Positions 43,968-56,169 of a stretch of DNA of 64,000 nucleotides are shown here, piece by piece. The notes beneath the pieces were generated by a model. That model did no database searches and had not been told where the DNA came from. It saw only the letters and a list, made by a program, of their open reading frames with translations. The stretch is from Fagopyrum homotropicum (taxonomy: Eukaryota > Streptophyta > Magnoliopsida > Caryophyllales > Polygonaceae), in NCBI GenBank assembly GCA_033239125.1, contig BSWB01000003.1:36905001-36969000 (forward strand). Reading direction: 5' to 3'. A program made the translations under genes and the position numbers. The first letter of the stretch is position 1, and each line of letters opens with the position of its first letter.

Positions 43968-45632
43968 AAAATACCCCATACTTAAGGTTTGCTCGTCCCC
44001 GAGCAAATTCTCAACTATAGACTACGAGATAACATGATTTATGTATGCAGAAAAAAATGGCAAAATCCTTTTGGGTTTGTGCTTCTACTATTGGATCACC
44101 TTCATAGTCATGTTTTATGGCAACGGACAAGCAATTATGCATCAAATAAATGAAGGCATGGAAAGACAATTGTACTTAACTCAAAAGCATGCATGAAATG
44201 TAAAAATGAAGAAGCCAAGAAGATCAAGAGCATATCCAATCTAGATTACTAAGTCTTACAAACATGCAAATAGGTCATAAGGTCTTGTGAAATAAAAGGC
44301 CAAGAAATGTTGTGATTAGGTGGGGATTTTTCTAGGCTATGTGATGCTAATCCGGGAATGGAACTAACTTCACAATCTTGTCCTCGATCAACTTCCCTCA
44401 AGTGTATATTTTCTCTATATTTTCTTTCTTTTCTTTTTCTTTGACTTATTTTTGAGACAATGGCATTGGTGTACAAAAGCCGAAACCTTGGTGATTAGCC
44501 ATCCTCGGGCTTTTTCTATTTTTCGAGGTGCATCCACACCGGGCACACATACCAAAGCTCGTTAGGACTATTGGTTTATTTGACTTTGGCAAGGCACCAA
44601 CACCCGATTATGTGAAGTGTACCGAGTTACTTGTCATTTAAGCCAACGTCCCCAAACCTATGTTTTTGTCTACACTTTTCACAAAAAATTCAGCATTTTA
44701 TGCATGATATTCTTTCATCAACATCTTCACCCCACACTTGCTTTTCACACACGTCAACACACTATTACGCTCCTATTCCCGGATGGGTCAAAAGAGGTCA
44801 AATTTATATCAATTGAGGTGCTCAAACAATCATGATCAAGATGAGAATTAGAGGAAAATGAATTGTCTCATTCATTCCTAGATGGTGTGCAAGAACTAGC
44901 ATGTAATTTCGACCTTCAATACTCAATCCATTCTAGGCAATTATCATGATCACAAATCATTCATGGAATTCAAGAGAAGTATTTCAAGTCCACATATGCG
45001 TTCATCAATTGAACACATAAGGCCATTCATAGCCAATCCACAAGACAAGATTCATCATTAGGGTCATATCCAAGTCTAGAAAGCACATAAATTTTTAAAT
45101 TTTCTGAATTTTTATGGGATTTTCGAAATGAATATATATAATGCAAGACATGTGCAAATATTAAACTACCCTAGATGCTCATCATGCAAAGGATCATGCA
45201 AACCCCACCCCATACTTAGAAACACATTGTCCCCAATGTGTAAATGAAGTAATGAAGAGTGAAAGAAGGTTCTCACAATGTAAAAATGGTTTGCTATGGT
45301 ATTTGGGATTCTCAAGTGGAATTGATGTTGGATGATCCTATCAACCATGGTAGAGAGCTCTAAGTATTCATCAAGGCGTCGGGACCCGCGCTAGGCACCG
45401 CTAGCCGTCCAAGTTCTGCGTCCGCTCCACCCACAATTGATGAGGGGTTCATCATCATCACTCACTTGCCAAGCAAGGCTTCCAATGCTACTAAGGCTCT
45501 AGCACACACACACAAAGCACACACAAAAACAGAAAAATCTAAAACAAAACAAAAAGGGGAAAACGTTACCAATGGGTTGCCTCCCACCAAGCGCTTCTTT
45601 AAGGTCATTAGCTTGACCAAACTCGGGGGCGT
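43968..45632 (-). other. E3 3' untranslated region
   Basis: Terminal hairpin TTTGCTCG-TCCC-CGAGCAAA at 43988-44007 (GGGA loop on the minus strand) next to the LTR, and internal hairpin at 45223-45240 with the G-rich block beside it. The conserved block shared with L lies at about 44520-44670. No coding sequence seen. Confidence 0.78.
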
Positions 45633-46766
45633 TTACTCAAGGTGAAGTGGGGCAATCATATCCACCGGAGCTCCCGGGATATACTTCTTCAACCGGTGCC
45701 CATTCACCTTAAAGTTTCCTCAATGCTCCCCTCCTATCTCTATAGCTCCATGGGGAAAGATCTTCTTCACCACATATGGCCCGGTCCATCTTGATTTGAG
45801 CTTTCCGGGGAAAAACCGCAGCCTCGAGTTGAAGAGAAGGACAAGGTCGCCTTCACTTAACTCCTTCGGGATGAGGCGCTTGTCATGCCACCGTTTGGTT
45901 CTTTCCTTGTAGATCCGGGCATTCTCATAAGCATCCAACCGGATCTCCTCAAGGGCATTCATATCAAGCAACCTCTTCTCTCCCGCCTCCTTGAGGTCAA
46001 AATTTAGCCACTTAATGGCCCAATAAGCTCGATGCTCTATCTCCACCGGAATGTGGCAAGACTTGCCATAGACCAACTTGTAAGGAGTGGTGCCAATCGG
46101 TGTCTTGAAAGCGGTCCTATATGCCCACAAGGCATCATCGAGCTTCTTAGCCCAATCCTTTCTTGTCCTAGAGACCGTCTTCTCAAGAATTCCCTTTATC
46201 TCCCGGTTGGAGATCTCCACTTGGCCACTAGTTTGGGGATGGTAAAGTGTTGCCACCTTATGAGTCACCCCATACTTAGCCAAAAGTGCCCCAAAGTTCC
46301 TATTGGTGAAGTGATTCCCTCCATCACTTATGATCACCCTTGGTGTTCCAAACCTAGGAAAGATCACTCGGTTGAAGAACCACACCATAACCTTGGCGTC
46401 ATTTGTAGGAGAGGCGATTGCCTCCACCCATCTCGAAACATAGTCAACTGCCAATAGGATGTAGAGGTTGCCACATGAAGAAGGGAATGGTCCCATGAAG
46501 TCCACACCCCACACATCAAATATTTCCACTTCTTGTATGTTGTTCAAGGGCATCTCATTCCTCCTTGAGATGTTGCCCGTCCTTTGGCAAGCATCACAAG
46601 CTACAACAAAGCCTTGCACATCCTTGAACAAACTTGGCCAAAAGAAGCCCGATTGCAACACTTTAGCACATGTCTTGTGTGAGCTAGCATGCCCTCCACA
46701 TGGCAAGGAATGACAATGGCGGATCACACTCTCCACCTCATCCTCCGGTATGCATCTTCTAAACAT
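45633..46766 (-). pseudogene. E3 integrase with a late stop
   Basis: Reads from FRRCIPEDEVESV through the zinc-binding segment, DDE core (VDFMGPFPSS, VIISDGGNHF, SGQVEISNREIK) and the GPY/F-type module (GKLKSRWTGPYVVKK). TGA at 45720-45722 replaces a Cys codon near the end; the normal end (PLHLE then TAA) is at 45633. It is joined to RNase H by a one-base frameshift near 46770. Confidence 0.9.
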
Positions 46767-48703
46767 TCATCCGGCCCTCTCTTGAACAAAAGTGGTTCAT
46801 TCCAATAGTAGTGCCTCACATCCTTGAAGAACTTCTTCCTTTGGGCATATGTCAATCCGGGAGGCACTTCCTCACACACTAAGTAGTTCACAATGTTGGC
46901 AAACCATGGCTCACTTCCTCTAGACACTTGGAACAAGCATTCTTCCACCATTTGTAATTGCTCATCCCGGAACGAGTCATCAATCGGGATGTCATCTCTT
47001 TCAAGCTCCAATGGTGGGAGTCTACTAAGGTTATCCGCCACTGAGTTCTCGGATCCCTTCTTGTCCCGGATTTCTAAATCAAACTCTTGTAGAAGAAGGA
47101 TCCACCGAATCAACCTTGGTTTGGCATCCTTCTTTATAAGGAGGTAACGGATCGCAGCATGATCCGTATACACTATGACCTTCGCCCCAACAAGGTATGA
47201 GCGGAACTTCTCAAATGCATACACAACCGCTAGCAACTCCTTCTCGGTGGTAGCATAATTGAATTGGGCATCATCTAGCGTCTTGCTAGCATAATAAATG
47301 GCATGAGTGCTCCCATCTTTCCTTTGCCCCAAAACAGCCCCAACGGCTACATCGCTTGCATCACACATGATCTCAAACGTTAAACTCCAATCCGGAGGTT
47401 GCATGATAGGTGCGGAGATCAAGGCGTTCTTCAACCTACAAATAGCCTCAAGACAATCCTTGGAAAAGACAAAATCAACATCCTTCATCAGTAGGTTAGT
47501 AAGAGGCTTAGAAATTTTAGAGAAGTATTGAATAAACCTCCGGTAAAAACCGGCATGCCCTAAGAAACACCTTACCCCCTTCACCAAGGTAGGTGGTGGC
47601 AACTTCTCTATCGTTTCAATCTTGGCCCTATCAACCTCAATGCCACGGTTAGACACCAAGTGTCCCAACACAATGCCTTCACTTACCATGAAGTGGCATT
47701 TTTCCCAATTCAAGACAAGATTTGTCTCCTCACATCTTTGCAATACTAATGATAAGTTAGCCAAGCAATTATCAAAGGAAGAACCATAAACAAAGAAATC
47801 ATCCATGAACACTTCCATGATATTTTCAATGTATTCCGAAAAGATAGTCATCATACACCTTTGGAAGGTGGCGGGTGCATTACACAACCCAAATGGCATT
47901 CTCCTATATGCAAAAGTACCCCATGGACATGTAAATGTTGTTTTCTTTTGGTCATCGGGGTGGATAGGGATTTGGAAGAATCCACTATAGCCATCTAAGT
48001 AGCAAAAATGAGAATGTTAAGCTAACCTTTCTAGCATTTGGTCAATGAAGGGGAGAGGGAAGTGATCTTTCCTAGAGGCCATGTTCAACTTCCTATAGTC
48101 AATGTACATTCTCCACCCCGTAACCGTCCTAGTTGGGATTAGTTCATTGTTCTCATTGGTTACTACGGTCATCCCACCCTTATTAGGAACTACATGAACG
48201 GGACTAACCCACTTACTATCCGAGATAGGGTAGATAATTCCCGCATCTAGCAACTTAATGATTTCCTTTTTGACTACCTCTTTCATTATAGGATTTAGTC
48301 TTCTTTGATGTTCAATAGAGGGTTTATGGTTATCTTCCATCAAGATCTTATGCATGCACAAAGAAGGTTTTATGCCAACCAAATCATCAATAGTATAGCC
48401 AATGGCTTTCCTATGCAATCTTAGCTCATGCAACAACTTAGCAAGTTCATCATCACTCAAGCATGCATTAACAATCACCGGATATGTTGAATTATCACCA
48501 AGAAAAGCATACTTCAAATGAGAGGGGAAGGGTTTAAATTCAAGTTTAGGAGGACCTTTATCGAGTAGAGACGATCCAAATAACGTTGGATGAGATGAAT
48601 CCAAAGCAAATGAAGACCCTCCAAGGCTCCTTGAAGCTTGATCATCAATGAGGTCTGATTCAGGGAAAACCACGGTTGGAATCACGGTTGGAGCCACTTC
48701 CAC
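46724..48703 (-). pseudogene. E3 reverse transcriptase and RNase H with one stop
   Basis: RT begins within 48703-48017 (RRLNPIMKEVVKKEI, GWRMYIDYRKLN) and is cut by TAA at 48017-48019, where other copies have the Gln of RLAQHSHF. The remainder (VFMDDFFVYG; RNase H with MCDASD, TEKELLAVVYA and YTDHAAI) is open to a frameshift near 46770. RT and RNase H catalytic residues are present. The Cys of MCIDY is Tyr in this copy. Confidence 0.88.
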
Positions 48704-50420
48704 GGCCGTGGACCTTGCCTGGCTCGTCTGTTGAGACTTTACAAAGAGTTATACGGCCGTGGAACATGCAACTGTTCAGCACCTCTTCGTGGTCTTGATC
48801 TTCAACTCTTGTCTCCTCTTCTAGTGCTTCCAAGGCCTTGATCTCTTCATTGCAAGCCTCCTCAACACCTTCCTCCATCATACTTAAGGTAAGAACCTTC
48901 TCCAAGGGATCCTTGATCAAGATCGAGCTCACAACTTCTCTAGATTCCTCTTGCTCGACTATGTTAAAGACATCCTCATCAAGGGTTGGCCCTTTCATCA
49001 TTGTGGATAACTTGAACTTGATGTTCTCTTCTCCAATGTTGAAGGAGAGAGTCCCATTCTTGCAATCCACTAGGCATCCGGAGGTGGCTAGGAAAGGCCT
49101 TCCTAAGATGATGGGAACCGGGTAGTCCGCCGGAATATCCAAGACAACAAAATCAATTGGCACATAGAATCCTCCTAGCTGTACCGGAATGTCTTCTAAG
49201 ATCCCAACCGGATGAGTGATAGATCGGTCCGCCATATAGAGGGTCATCTTGACCGGTTTCGGCTCTCCTAGCCCAACCTTGTTGCAAAGTGCAAGCGGTA
49301 TGATGTTTACACTTGCCCCAAGATCACAAAGGGCCTCATACTTCACATCTCCCACTCCAATTGGGACACAAAAGGAACCCAGATCTCTTAGCTTGGGAGG
49401 CATCTCCTCCTTCATTGTTTGGATCAATTCTGAGGATCTCTTGGTCATTCTTATCTCCCCATACTCCAACTTCCTTTTGTTGGAGAGTATCTCCTTCAAG
49501 AACTTGCCATATGCCGGCATTCCTAAAATAGCATCCATGAACGGAATGTTAATATGCAATTTAGACATTAGTTCAAGGAATTTACCAAAGCGATTGTCCA
49601 AGCGAGCTCTTGCTCGTGATTGTGGGAACGGTAGTGGTGGCTTGTATGGAGGTGGGGCCACATAAGTTGGCTCTACATCCTTGCTCTTGCCTCCATCTCT
49701 TTGCAAAGTCTCTTCCTCTATCACCACTTGTTTCCCTTTAGCATTCTCCTTGGGCAAAGGATCTTTCATGCTCAACCCACTCCTCGTTGTGATGGCCAAC
49801 ACTTGGCCTCTTGGGTTGTCTTCGGTCCTTCCGGGAAGCTTTCCCGGATCTCTATGGGCTTCACCCGCCTTTTGGAACACTTGTGCTTCCAACACCTTTT
49901 GAGCCTTAGAAATGGAAGTCACGGTGCTCTCAAGACCACTCAACCTTCCAAGCAGTTGCTCAAACATCATTTCGGTCCTATCCTTTGGAGGTTGAGTAAA
50001 TCCGGGTGGAGGCTCTTGTGAAGCTTTTGGTGGTGGAGTTGTGCTTGTGGAAGCAGGAGGGTTCAAGGCTCCATCCGGGTTAGAGTAGGAAAATCCGGGA
50101 TGGTTGTGGTTGGGCCGGTAATTGTTGAATTGCCGGTTGTTGTTGAAGTTCCTAGGGCCTTGGTAGTTGTTGTAGTTGCCCCTTCTCATGTAATTCACAT
50201 CCTCCTCCTTGGAAGATAAGTTAGCTTGTGGAAGCACTTGAGGAGTTGCTTGGTTCTTCAAAGTTGTAGCACACAACTCCCTCAAGGACTTTAGCTCGTT
50301 GTTGATGGTGTCAAACTTGAAATTGCTCATGGTGACCTCACTCACCTCATATGCTCCCGCCTTTCTCCCTTCACTCTTCCTATGGGAGTATTTCTCAATC
50401 ACTAGAGTTTGCTTCTCCAC
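48660..50420 (-). pseudogene. E3 gag tail, protease and linker
   Basis: An open section of 586 codons: Asn/Arg-rich gag tail, protease (DLGASVNIIP; VPIILGRPFLATSG) and linker. The linker carries CCACGGCCGTGG (48700-48711) and ACGGCCGTGG (48753) and shifts frame at its end. It is separated from the gag domain by TAA at 50433-50435. Confidence 0.9.
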
Positions 50421-51354
50421 AAACTCCCAAGCTTAATCTACATGCTTCTCCATGAAAGTCCCACCGGAAAGAGATTGGAGCTTGAATTGGCTATCTTCAT
50501 CAAGTCCTTTGAAGTAGATCTCCATTAGCTCAATTTTTGGTATACCATGGTGTGGACAATCTAGGAGAAGATCTTTGAACCTCTCCCAAGACTTGAATAA
50601 ACTCTCTATCCTTCATCACGAAGGCATTGATCTTCCCTCTTAACTCGGTAGTCTTGGAAGGTGGGAAGAACTTAGTCAAAAACTCGGTTGTCATCTCCTC
50701 CCAAGTACCAACTCGCCCTTGTGGAATAGATTGATACCAAGCTAAGGCTTTGTCCTTAAGAGAGAAGGAGAAAGCCCTAAGCTTATGGTTGTTTCTCTCC
50801 AATCTTGGCGGTCTAAGAGTCTCCATCAAGATCTCATAGTTCATCAAATGTTGATGAGGAGACTCTCCTTCCATCCCTCCAAATTGATTATGCCGGATCA
50901 TTTGTAGAACTTGAGGGAGGAGTTCGTAATCATGGGCTGCGGGATCTCCTAAGTTCACACCCGGACGGTGTGCTCTTTGTGCCGGATCCATACGTTGCCT
51001 CAACGTTTGTGGCTCTTCCATAGCAATGGGCACAACCCTAATATTTACCGCCGCCGGCTGCGGTTGTCGTGGAGGTGGAGGAGGTTGTTGACGGTTAAGC
51101 TCTCTTTGCACAAGAGCTTGCCTAATCTCCTCAATCTCCCTCCTAGTTGCCTCTTTCCTCTCATTGGCAAGTCTCCTTTCATTCTCCAAAGCTTCATCCC
51201 TTATCCTAATTTTCTCTAAAGCCTCATCCAACTCGGCTTGGAGATCTCTTCCGGCCATCTCTTTTCCCTTTTTAATGCTCTTGGATCTAGATCTAAGGGT
51301 TTTCTCCGGTCCGGGATTGAATGGGGCTAAATCCTTGCCACGAGATCTTCGCAT
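50421..51354 (-). pseudogene. E3 gag domain with a frameshift and a stop
   Basis: The ATG at 51354 begins MRRSRGKDLAPFNPGP. Coiled coil and gag domain are normal up to INAFVMKDRE, where a small deletion near 50610 shifts the frame. The frame that matches gag continues to TAA 50433-50435, replacing the Glu of VDEAWEF. Confidence 0.9.
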
Positions 51355-51469
51355 AAACTTAAATAGTGAGATGTCCTGAAAATCAAAGACACAAACCAAA
51401 GAGAGATCAAAAGCAACAAGAAAGATCTACACTATAAAAAATCACAAAATAGACTCAGTCTAGACCTAG

Positions 51470-51487
51470 TCCCCGGCAACGGCGCCA
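51470..51487 (-). promoter_or_regulatory. Primer-binding site of E3
   Basis: Minus strand TGGCGCCGTTGCCGGGGA, six bases inside the LTR. Confidence 0.88.
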
Positions 51488-51493
51488 AAAACT

Positions 51494-53318
51494 TGTTATG
51501 CTCAGGATGTGATACGCAATGGGTTTTAAATTTATATTCTCGTTATATTTATCCTAACTCCTAGTGAACCCGCAGTGTACGGGACGTTTGTAGTAGGGAT
51601 AGTATTCCGAGGTCGAACACAAAGACTAAGGTGAGATTGATTCGATTAGTGATTAAGTCTAGTGAAGATCTAGGTTAAGGAAAGGAAATAAAGAAATGAA
51701 AATCTAAATGTTTTTGGTGGGTTTTTAGATGATCAATCAAGGATCACAAGTCATGCAAATAAACAAATCGACTATGCAAACAAATCAACTCAAACAAACA
51801 AGCTAAAACGAGATATAGATCAAGAGAGAAAAACGGATTCTAGGGGTTGGAAGTTCCGGTTATGGCATAGGACTCAAGCTATCTAATCGTTCCTTGGATA
51901 AACTATGATGTGTTGGGAATAAGTGTTTCTAGATTGGGATCAATCACCGGGTAGGTCTCATGGTCCACTAATCCGTTCCTAAGGTCTTATCACCGGGTAG
52001 GTCTCTAAGAACCTAAGGGATGGAATTCTACACAAACCGGATTGTTACCTAGGAAGCTAACCTATCCTTACCGGGTAAGTCTCGAAAGGGTTAGTCCTAA
52101 ACAACTATCCTAGCACACTTAGTCCAATGGCGGCTTACGAAGCTCACCACTACCTAGGGTTTGTCATCTTTGAATTCTAAGAGCAAGAATCACCGGGTAA
52201 GTCTCATCTAATCACTTAGTAGCTAACACTAGGTCACCCTAGGGTAGATTTAGCTCAACAAACACTTAGGATTTCAACATTCTAACAATCTAAAGCTAGA
52301 TCCATCAAACAAGGGAGAATCACGGGCTGTTCTACACCTTCCACGGCCGTGGAAAGGCAAGAACAAACCGTGGACTCCAACAGAAACTACGTCCAAGCAA
52401 GAGAGTCATCCAAGGGATAATCTAAGTCCATCCTATCATAGTCCTAGCCATAACTATTCCTTCCTTACCCTAGAATCACATCTATTTAGCCTACAACATA
52501 CATCATAGCAATCAAAATCATCAAACATAAAATCATGGCTTCCATTTGCAAGATAATGAAGAGAAAAAGATGAACAAGTGAAGTAAACAAAACCAAGCTG
52601 AAAAATGGAATTAGAATGACTCACAACCCTTTATAAAGAAGGTTCAAACGGTTCATACAACTCAAGAAATCGATTCCGAAATTCTTCACTACAAAGCTAT
52701 CAAAATCTATCAATGGTGTGCTCTTCTTCTTCTCCAATGAAGCTCTTCCTCCAATGGTAGCTTCCTTCTATCTCCTTCTTCCAAGAATCTTCTTGTTGAG
52801 ACAATATTTTGATTGGATGATAGTGGATAATGGAGAGCTGCTCCCACATGATTCTCTCAGCCAATGCAGGACCACTTTTATACTACAACTTTGCAAGAGC
52901 TGGCCAAGAGATCGTGGCACAGCTGTCACGAAAACCTGGAAAAATCCACGGGTAGAATCACGGTCGTAGAGTGTCAGTGAACCGTGATTTTGTGCTTCAG
53001 CTTTGCCCTTGATCATTAAGCTTCGATTTGGTGCATGGCTAGTGTTGGCAAGGTTCCATGAGTCCTCCCTAGCCTTTAGCTTGCATTCTAATGAGTCCGA
53101 GGGTGTGTCATCTTGATGAACGATCCTCAAACGTATCGTTTTAGCTCCTAAATCTCCCAAAATACCTACAAAGCAATGCACAAGTCCGTGTAGACGTCTA
53201 TCTCGACATAATACGTGAATTGAGTGCAAACGTCGTGAACTAGTACTAAACCGTGCATGAATGAGCGAGAAATCTATCTAAATGATTATCTAAACCTAAG
53301 TCATAAATCGTGTTATCA
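51494..53318 (-). repeat. E3 5' LTR (1825 bp)
   Basis: Same length as the 3' LTR, just under 20 differences by eye. TATAAAAG on the minus strand at 52882-52875; CCACGGCCGTGG near 52340 at the tip of the leader hairpin. A damaged promoter-proximal palindrome is near 52955-52975. Confidence 0.95.
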
Positions 53319-53612
53319 TATGGATTGTGATCATGATGTTTGCCTTGATTGGATTGAGGATTGATGGTCGAAATTACATGCTAGTTCTTACACATCATTT
53401 AGGAGTGATTAAGGCAATTCATCTTTCTCTACTTTTCATCTTGATCATGATTGTTTGAGCACCTCAATTGATATAAAATTTGACCTCTTTTGACCCATCC
53501 GGGAATAGGAGCATGCTAGTGTGTTGATGTGTGTGAATAGCAAGTGTGGGGTGAAGTTGTTGATGAAAGAATGTTATGAATGAAGTGTTGAATTTGTTGT
53601 GAAAAGTGTAGA
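53319..53612 (+). other. E0 3' untranslated region, second part, truncated
   Basis: Homologous to E2 from about 23350 to 23645. It breaks off in an A-rich tract after GTGAAAAGTGTAG, without terminal hairpin, polypurine tract or LTR. Confidence 0.82.
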
Positions 53613-54436
53613 AAAATCATTTGACAAAAAGTTTTTGGGCTGAAGCAGTAAACACCGCAAATTATATTTCAAATACATGCTTAATTTGCCCTATTTTAAA
53701 AAAGACTCCTTATGAACTCTTTAAAGGAAGAAAACCAAACATTTCATACTTCAAACCTTTTGGATGTACTAGTTTTGTTCACAACAATGGAAAAGACAAT
53801 CTTGGGAAATTTGATGCACGTAGTGATGAAGCTATATTCATTGGATATGCTTCAAATAGCAAAGCTTATCGAGTATATAACAAACGTACCAATGTTGTTG
53901 AGGAAAGCATTCATATTATTTTTGATGAAAGCAATGATGGTACTTTGAGTGAGAGTTTTGCAGATTTAAATCTGAATCAAAGAGAAGATCACATTTCGGA
54001 TGAAGAGGAAGATCCTAAAGATCAAGACAAGAATATGCAAAAAAAGATTCAAGATACCAAAGAAAATCCTCAAGACCTTGAAACACACCTTCAAGACCTT
54101 GAAATTGGAAACTGTGACAACAGAACTCCACTTCAAGGGCTTGAAACCCAACTTCAAGGCCTTGAGATTGGAACAACAGGTAATGCACAAACGGTACCTG
54201 GATCAAGTCAGACATATTTAGCTCAACCTTCTGGATCTACATCATTTGTCAAAAGAAGAAAAGTTCAACACTCCTCATATCATCCACAAGAAAATGTGAT
54301 CTCAGATCCAAATAATGGAGTTCAAACTAGATCTAAAGTGAATAATTTTTGTGCCTTCTCTGCTTTTTTATCATTTGTCGAGCCAAAGAAATACATTCAA
54401 GCTCTTCAAGAACCAGACTGGATCATTGCCATGTAA
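53613..54436 (+). pseudogene. Sirevirus integrase end and acidic linker
   Basis: Begins inside the copia integrase (KSFWAEAVNTANYI, TPYELFKGRKPNISYFKPFG) and runs through FIGYASNSKAYRVYNK into a long Asp/Glu-rich linker. Within the linker (54062-54176) four copies of a TTCAAGRSCTTGAA-like word encode repeated LQDLE or LQGLE. The frame ends at TAA 54434-54436, where related elements have a Gln codon after the Met. Confidence 0.88.
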
Positions 54437-55291
54437 AATGAATTAAATAAATTTGAGAGGAACAAGGTATGGACTCTTACTTCAAGACCAAAGCATCAAT
54501 TAGTTATTGGCATGGAGTGGGTCTTTCGAAACAAATTGGATAAAAGTGGCAAAGTCATACGAACAAAGCACAACTTGTAGCACAAGGCTATAACCAAGAA
54601 GAAGGTATTGATTATGAGGAGACTTTTGCTCCCGTTGTCAAATTAGAAGCCATACGTATGTTACTTGCATTTGCATCCTTCATGATCATAAAACTTTTTC
54701 AAATGGATGTAAAATGTGCTTTTCTAAACGGCTTCTTAGAAGAAGAAGTCTACGTTGCTCGATCAACCTCCTGGTTTTGAAAATGATGAATTTCCGGATC
54801 ATGTTTTTAAATTAGATAAAGCTCTTTACGGTCTTAAGCAAGCTCCTCGAGCTTGGTATTAAAGATTTTCTAAATATCTTCTTGAAAACAATTTTAATAG
54901 AGGTTTGATTGATAAAACATTGTTTATCAAAACTAGAGGCAACGACATTTTAGTAGTACAAATCTATGTTGATGATATATTATTCGGTGCTACTAATGAT
55001 TCCCTTTGCAAGGAATTTTCTGATATTATGTGCAGGGAATTTGAGATGAGCTTAATGGGAGAGTTAAATTTCTTTCTTGGACTTCAAGTTACACAAGCAA
55101 AGAAAAGAATTTTTCTCAATCAAAGCAAGTATACTAAAGACTTGCTTACAAAGTACAAAATGGATCAATCTAAGGTTGCAAAGACTCCTATGACTTCAAC
55201 ACTTTTGCTAGATCATGACAAGAATGGCAAAAGTGTAGTACAAAAAGGAGTATCGAGGTATGATCGGTTCATTGTTGTATCTAACTGCTAG
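54437..55291 (+). pseudogene. Sirevirus reverse transcriptase, multiply broken
   Basis: Copia RT motifs lie in several frames: NKFERNKVWTL, the EETFAPVVKLEAIR segment, MDVKCAFLNGFLEEEVY, then from 54905 QIYVDDILFGATND with the catalytic YVDD and FFLGLQVTQ. Frameshifts lie between about 54560 and 54770 and stops near 54780 and 54860. It runs into RNase H with another frame change at about 55260. Confidence 0.88.
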
Positions 55292-55919
55292 TCGTCCTGA
55301 CATTATGTTTAGCGTGTGCATGTATGCAAGATTTCAAGCTGTTCCTAAAGAGTCACACTTGATAGCTGTGAAAAGAATTTTTCGGTATCACAATGGCACT
55401 AAGGATCTAGGGTTATGGTACCCACGTCAAAGCTCGTTTCATCTTGTTGGATATTCAGATGCAGACTTTGCAGGTTATAAGGTTGATAGAAAAAGTACCT
55501 CTGGTTGTTGTCAATTCTTAGGGTCATCCCTAATTAGTTGGCACTCCAAGAAGCAAAATTCTGTTGCCCTATCCACAGCCGAAGCTTAATACATAGCTGC
55601 ACGAGCTTGTTGTGCTCAAAGTCTTTGGATTGCTCAATAACTTCGTGACCTTGGCTTTGACTTGAGAGGTATTCCTATAAAATGTGATAATACTAGTGCT
55701 GTTTCTAAAACCAAAAATCCTGTGCAGCATTCAAGGACTAAGCATATTGATGTAAGGCATCACTTCATACGTGATCATGTTGAGAAAGGTGATGTTTCGA
55801 TTTCTTTTATCTCAACTAACTTGCAGCTTGCAGATATCTTTACCAAGCTTCTTCCTGAGGAACAATTTAATTTTATTAGATTGGAGCTTGATATGTTGAA
55901 CAAGGAAGCATTAACGTAG
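55260..55919 (+). pseudogene. Sirevirus RNase H
   Basis: The copia pattern is clear: GSLLYLTASRPDIMFSV, GYSDADFAGYKVDRKSTSG, SKKQNSVALSTAEA, then CDNTSAVSKTKNPVQHSRTKHIDVRHHFIRD and LADIFTKLLPEEQF. TAA at 55587-55589 and a further stop near 55637 interrupt it. It ends at TAG/GGGGGAG (55917-55925), the first of three G-rich tracts. Confidence 0.9.
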
Positions 55920-55965
55920 GGGGAGTAAACGAGTTTTAATCATCCTATGCATGCAGCCCAATTGA

Positions 55966-56052
55966 TGATTTCAAGGGCCTTGAAATCAAATTCAAGGGCC
56001 TTGAAATCAAATTCAAGGGCCTTGAAATCAAATTCAAGGAACCTTGAAACAT
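55966..56052 (+). repeat. Tandem CAAGGGCCTTGAAATCAAATT repeats
   Basis: Three near-perfect 22-base units followed by a partial one, each containing TTCAAGGGCCTTGAA. Located just after pol in the Sirevirus. The same word occurs in the integrase-RT linker, in the LTR and near the LTR end. Confidence 0.85.
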
Positions 56053-56169
56053 AGTAAAGGGTAAATTGACTTTACGGATCTTTTAAGAGTTAATATCTGT
56101 TAGATATTTTAATTCTTAAAATGTTTTTTTTAAATCTTTTATTCAAATTCACGTCAACTCACTCATACT

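Larger units (their letters stand above)
42143..53318 (-). mobile_element. Element E3: complete Athila-lineage retrotransposon in reverse orientation (11176 bp)
   Basis: Minus-strand element with two LTRs of 1825 bp, PBS, gag-pol and 3' untranslated region, inserted in the 3' untranslated region of E0. Homology to E0 resumes on each side. Flanking 5-mers are TATCA (42138-42142) and TATGG (53319-53323), which agree at three of five bases, so the duplication has decayed or is imperfect. Just under 20 LTR differences by eye. Coding lesions: a frameshift and a stop in gag, stops and a frameshift in pol. Confidence 0.94.
11499..53612 (+). mobile_element. Element E0: old Athila-lineage retrotransposon, host of E1 and E3, lacking a 3' LTR
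   Basis: E0 consists of a 5' LTR split by E1 (11499-11664 and 34064-35733), a PBS, a heavily mutated gag-pol (35876-41446) and a 3' untranslated region split by E3 (41447-42142 and 53319 to about 53612). The untranslated region then stops abruptly, mid-homology with E2, and Sirevirus integrase begins. About 0.75 kb of 3' untranslated region and the 3' LTR are missing. The many stops, frameshifts and deletions make it the most decayed of the E family. The right-hand junction is placed to within a few bases only. Confidence 0.88.

Noticed and set aside
42138..53323. Exact target duplication for E3
   Set aside because: The flanks are TATCA and TATGG. Homology to E0 on both sides proves the insertion, but the 5-mers match at three positions only, so I do not claim a perfect duplication.
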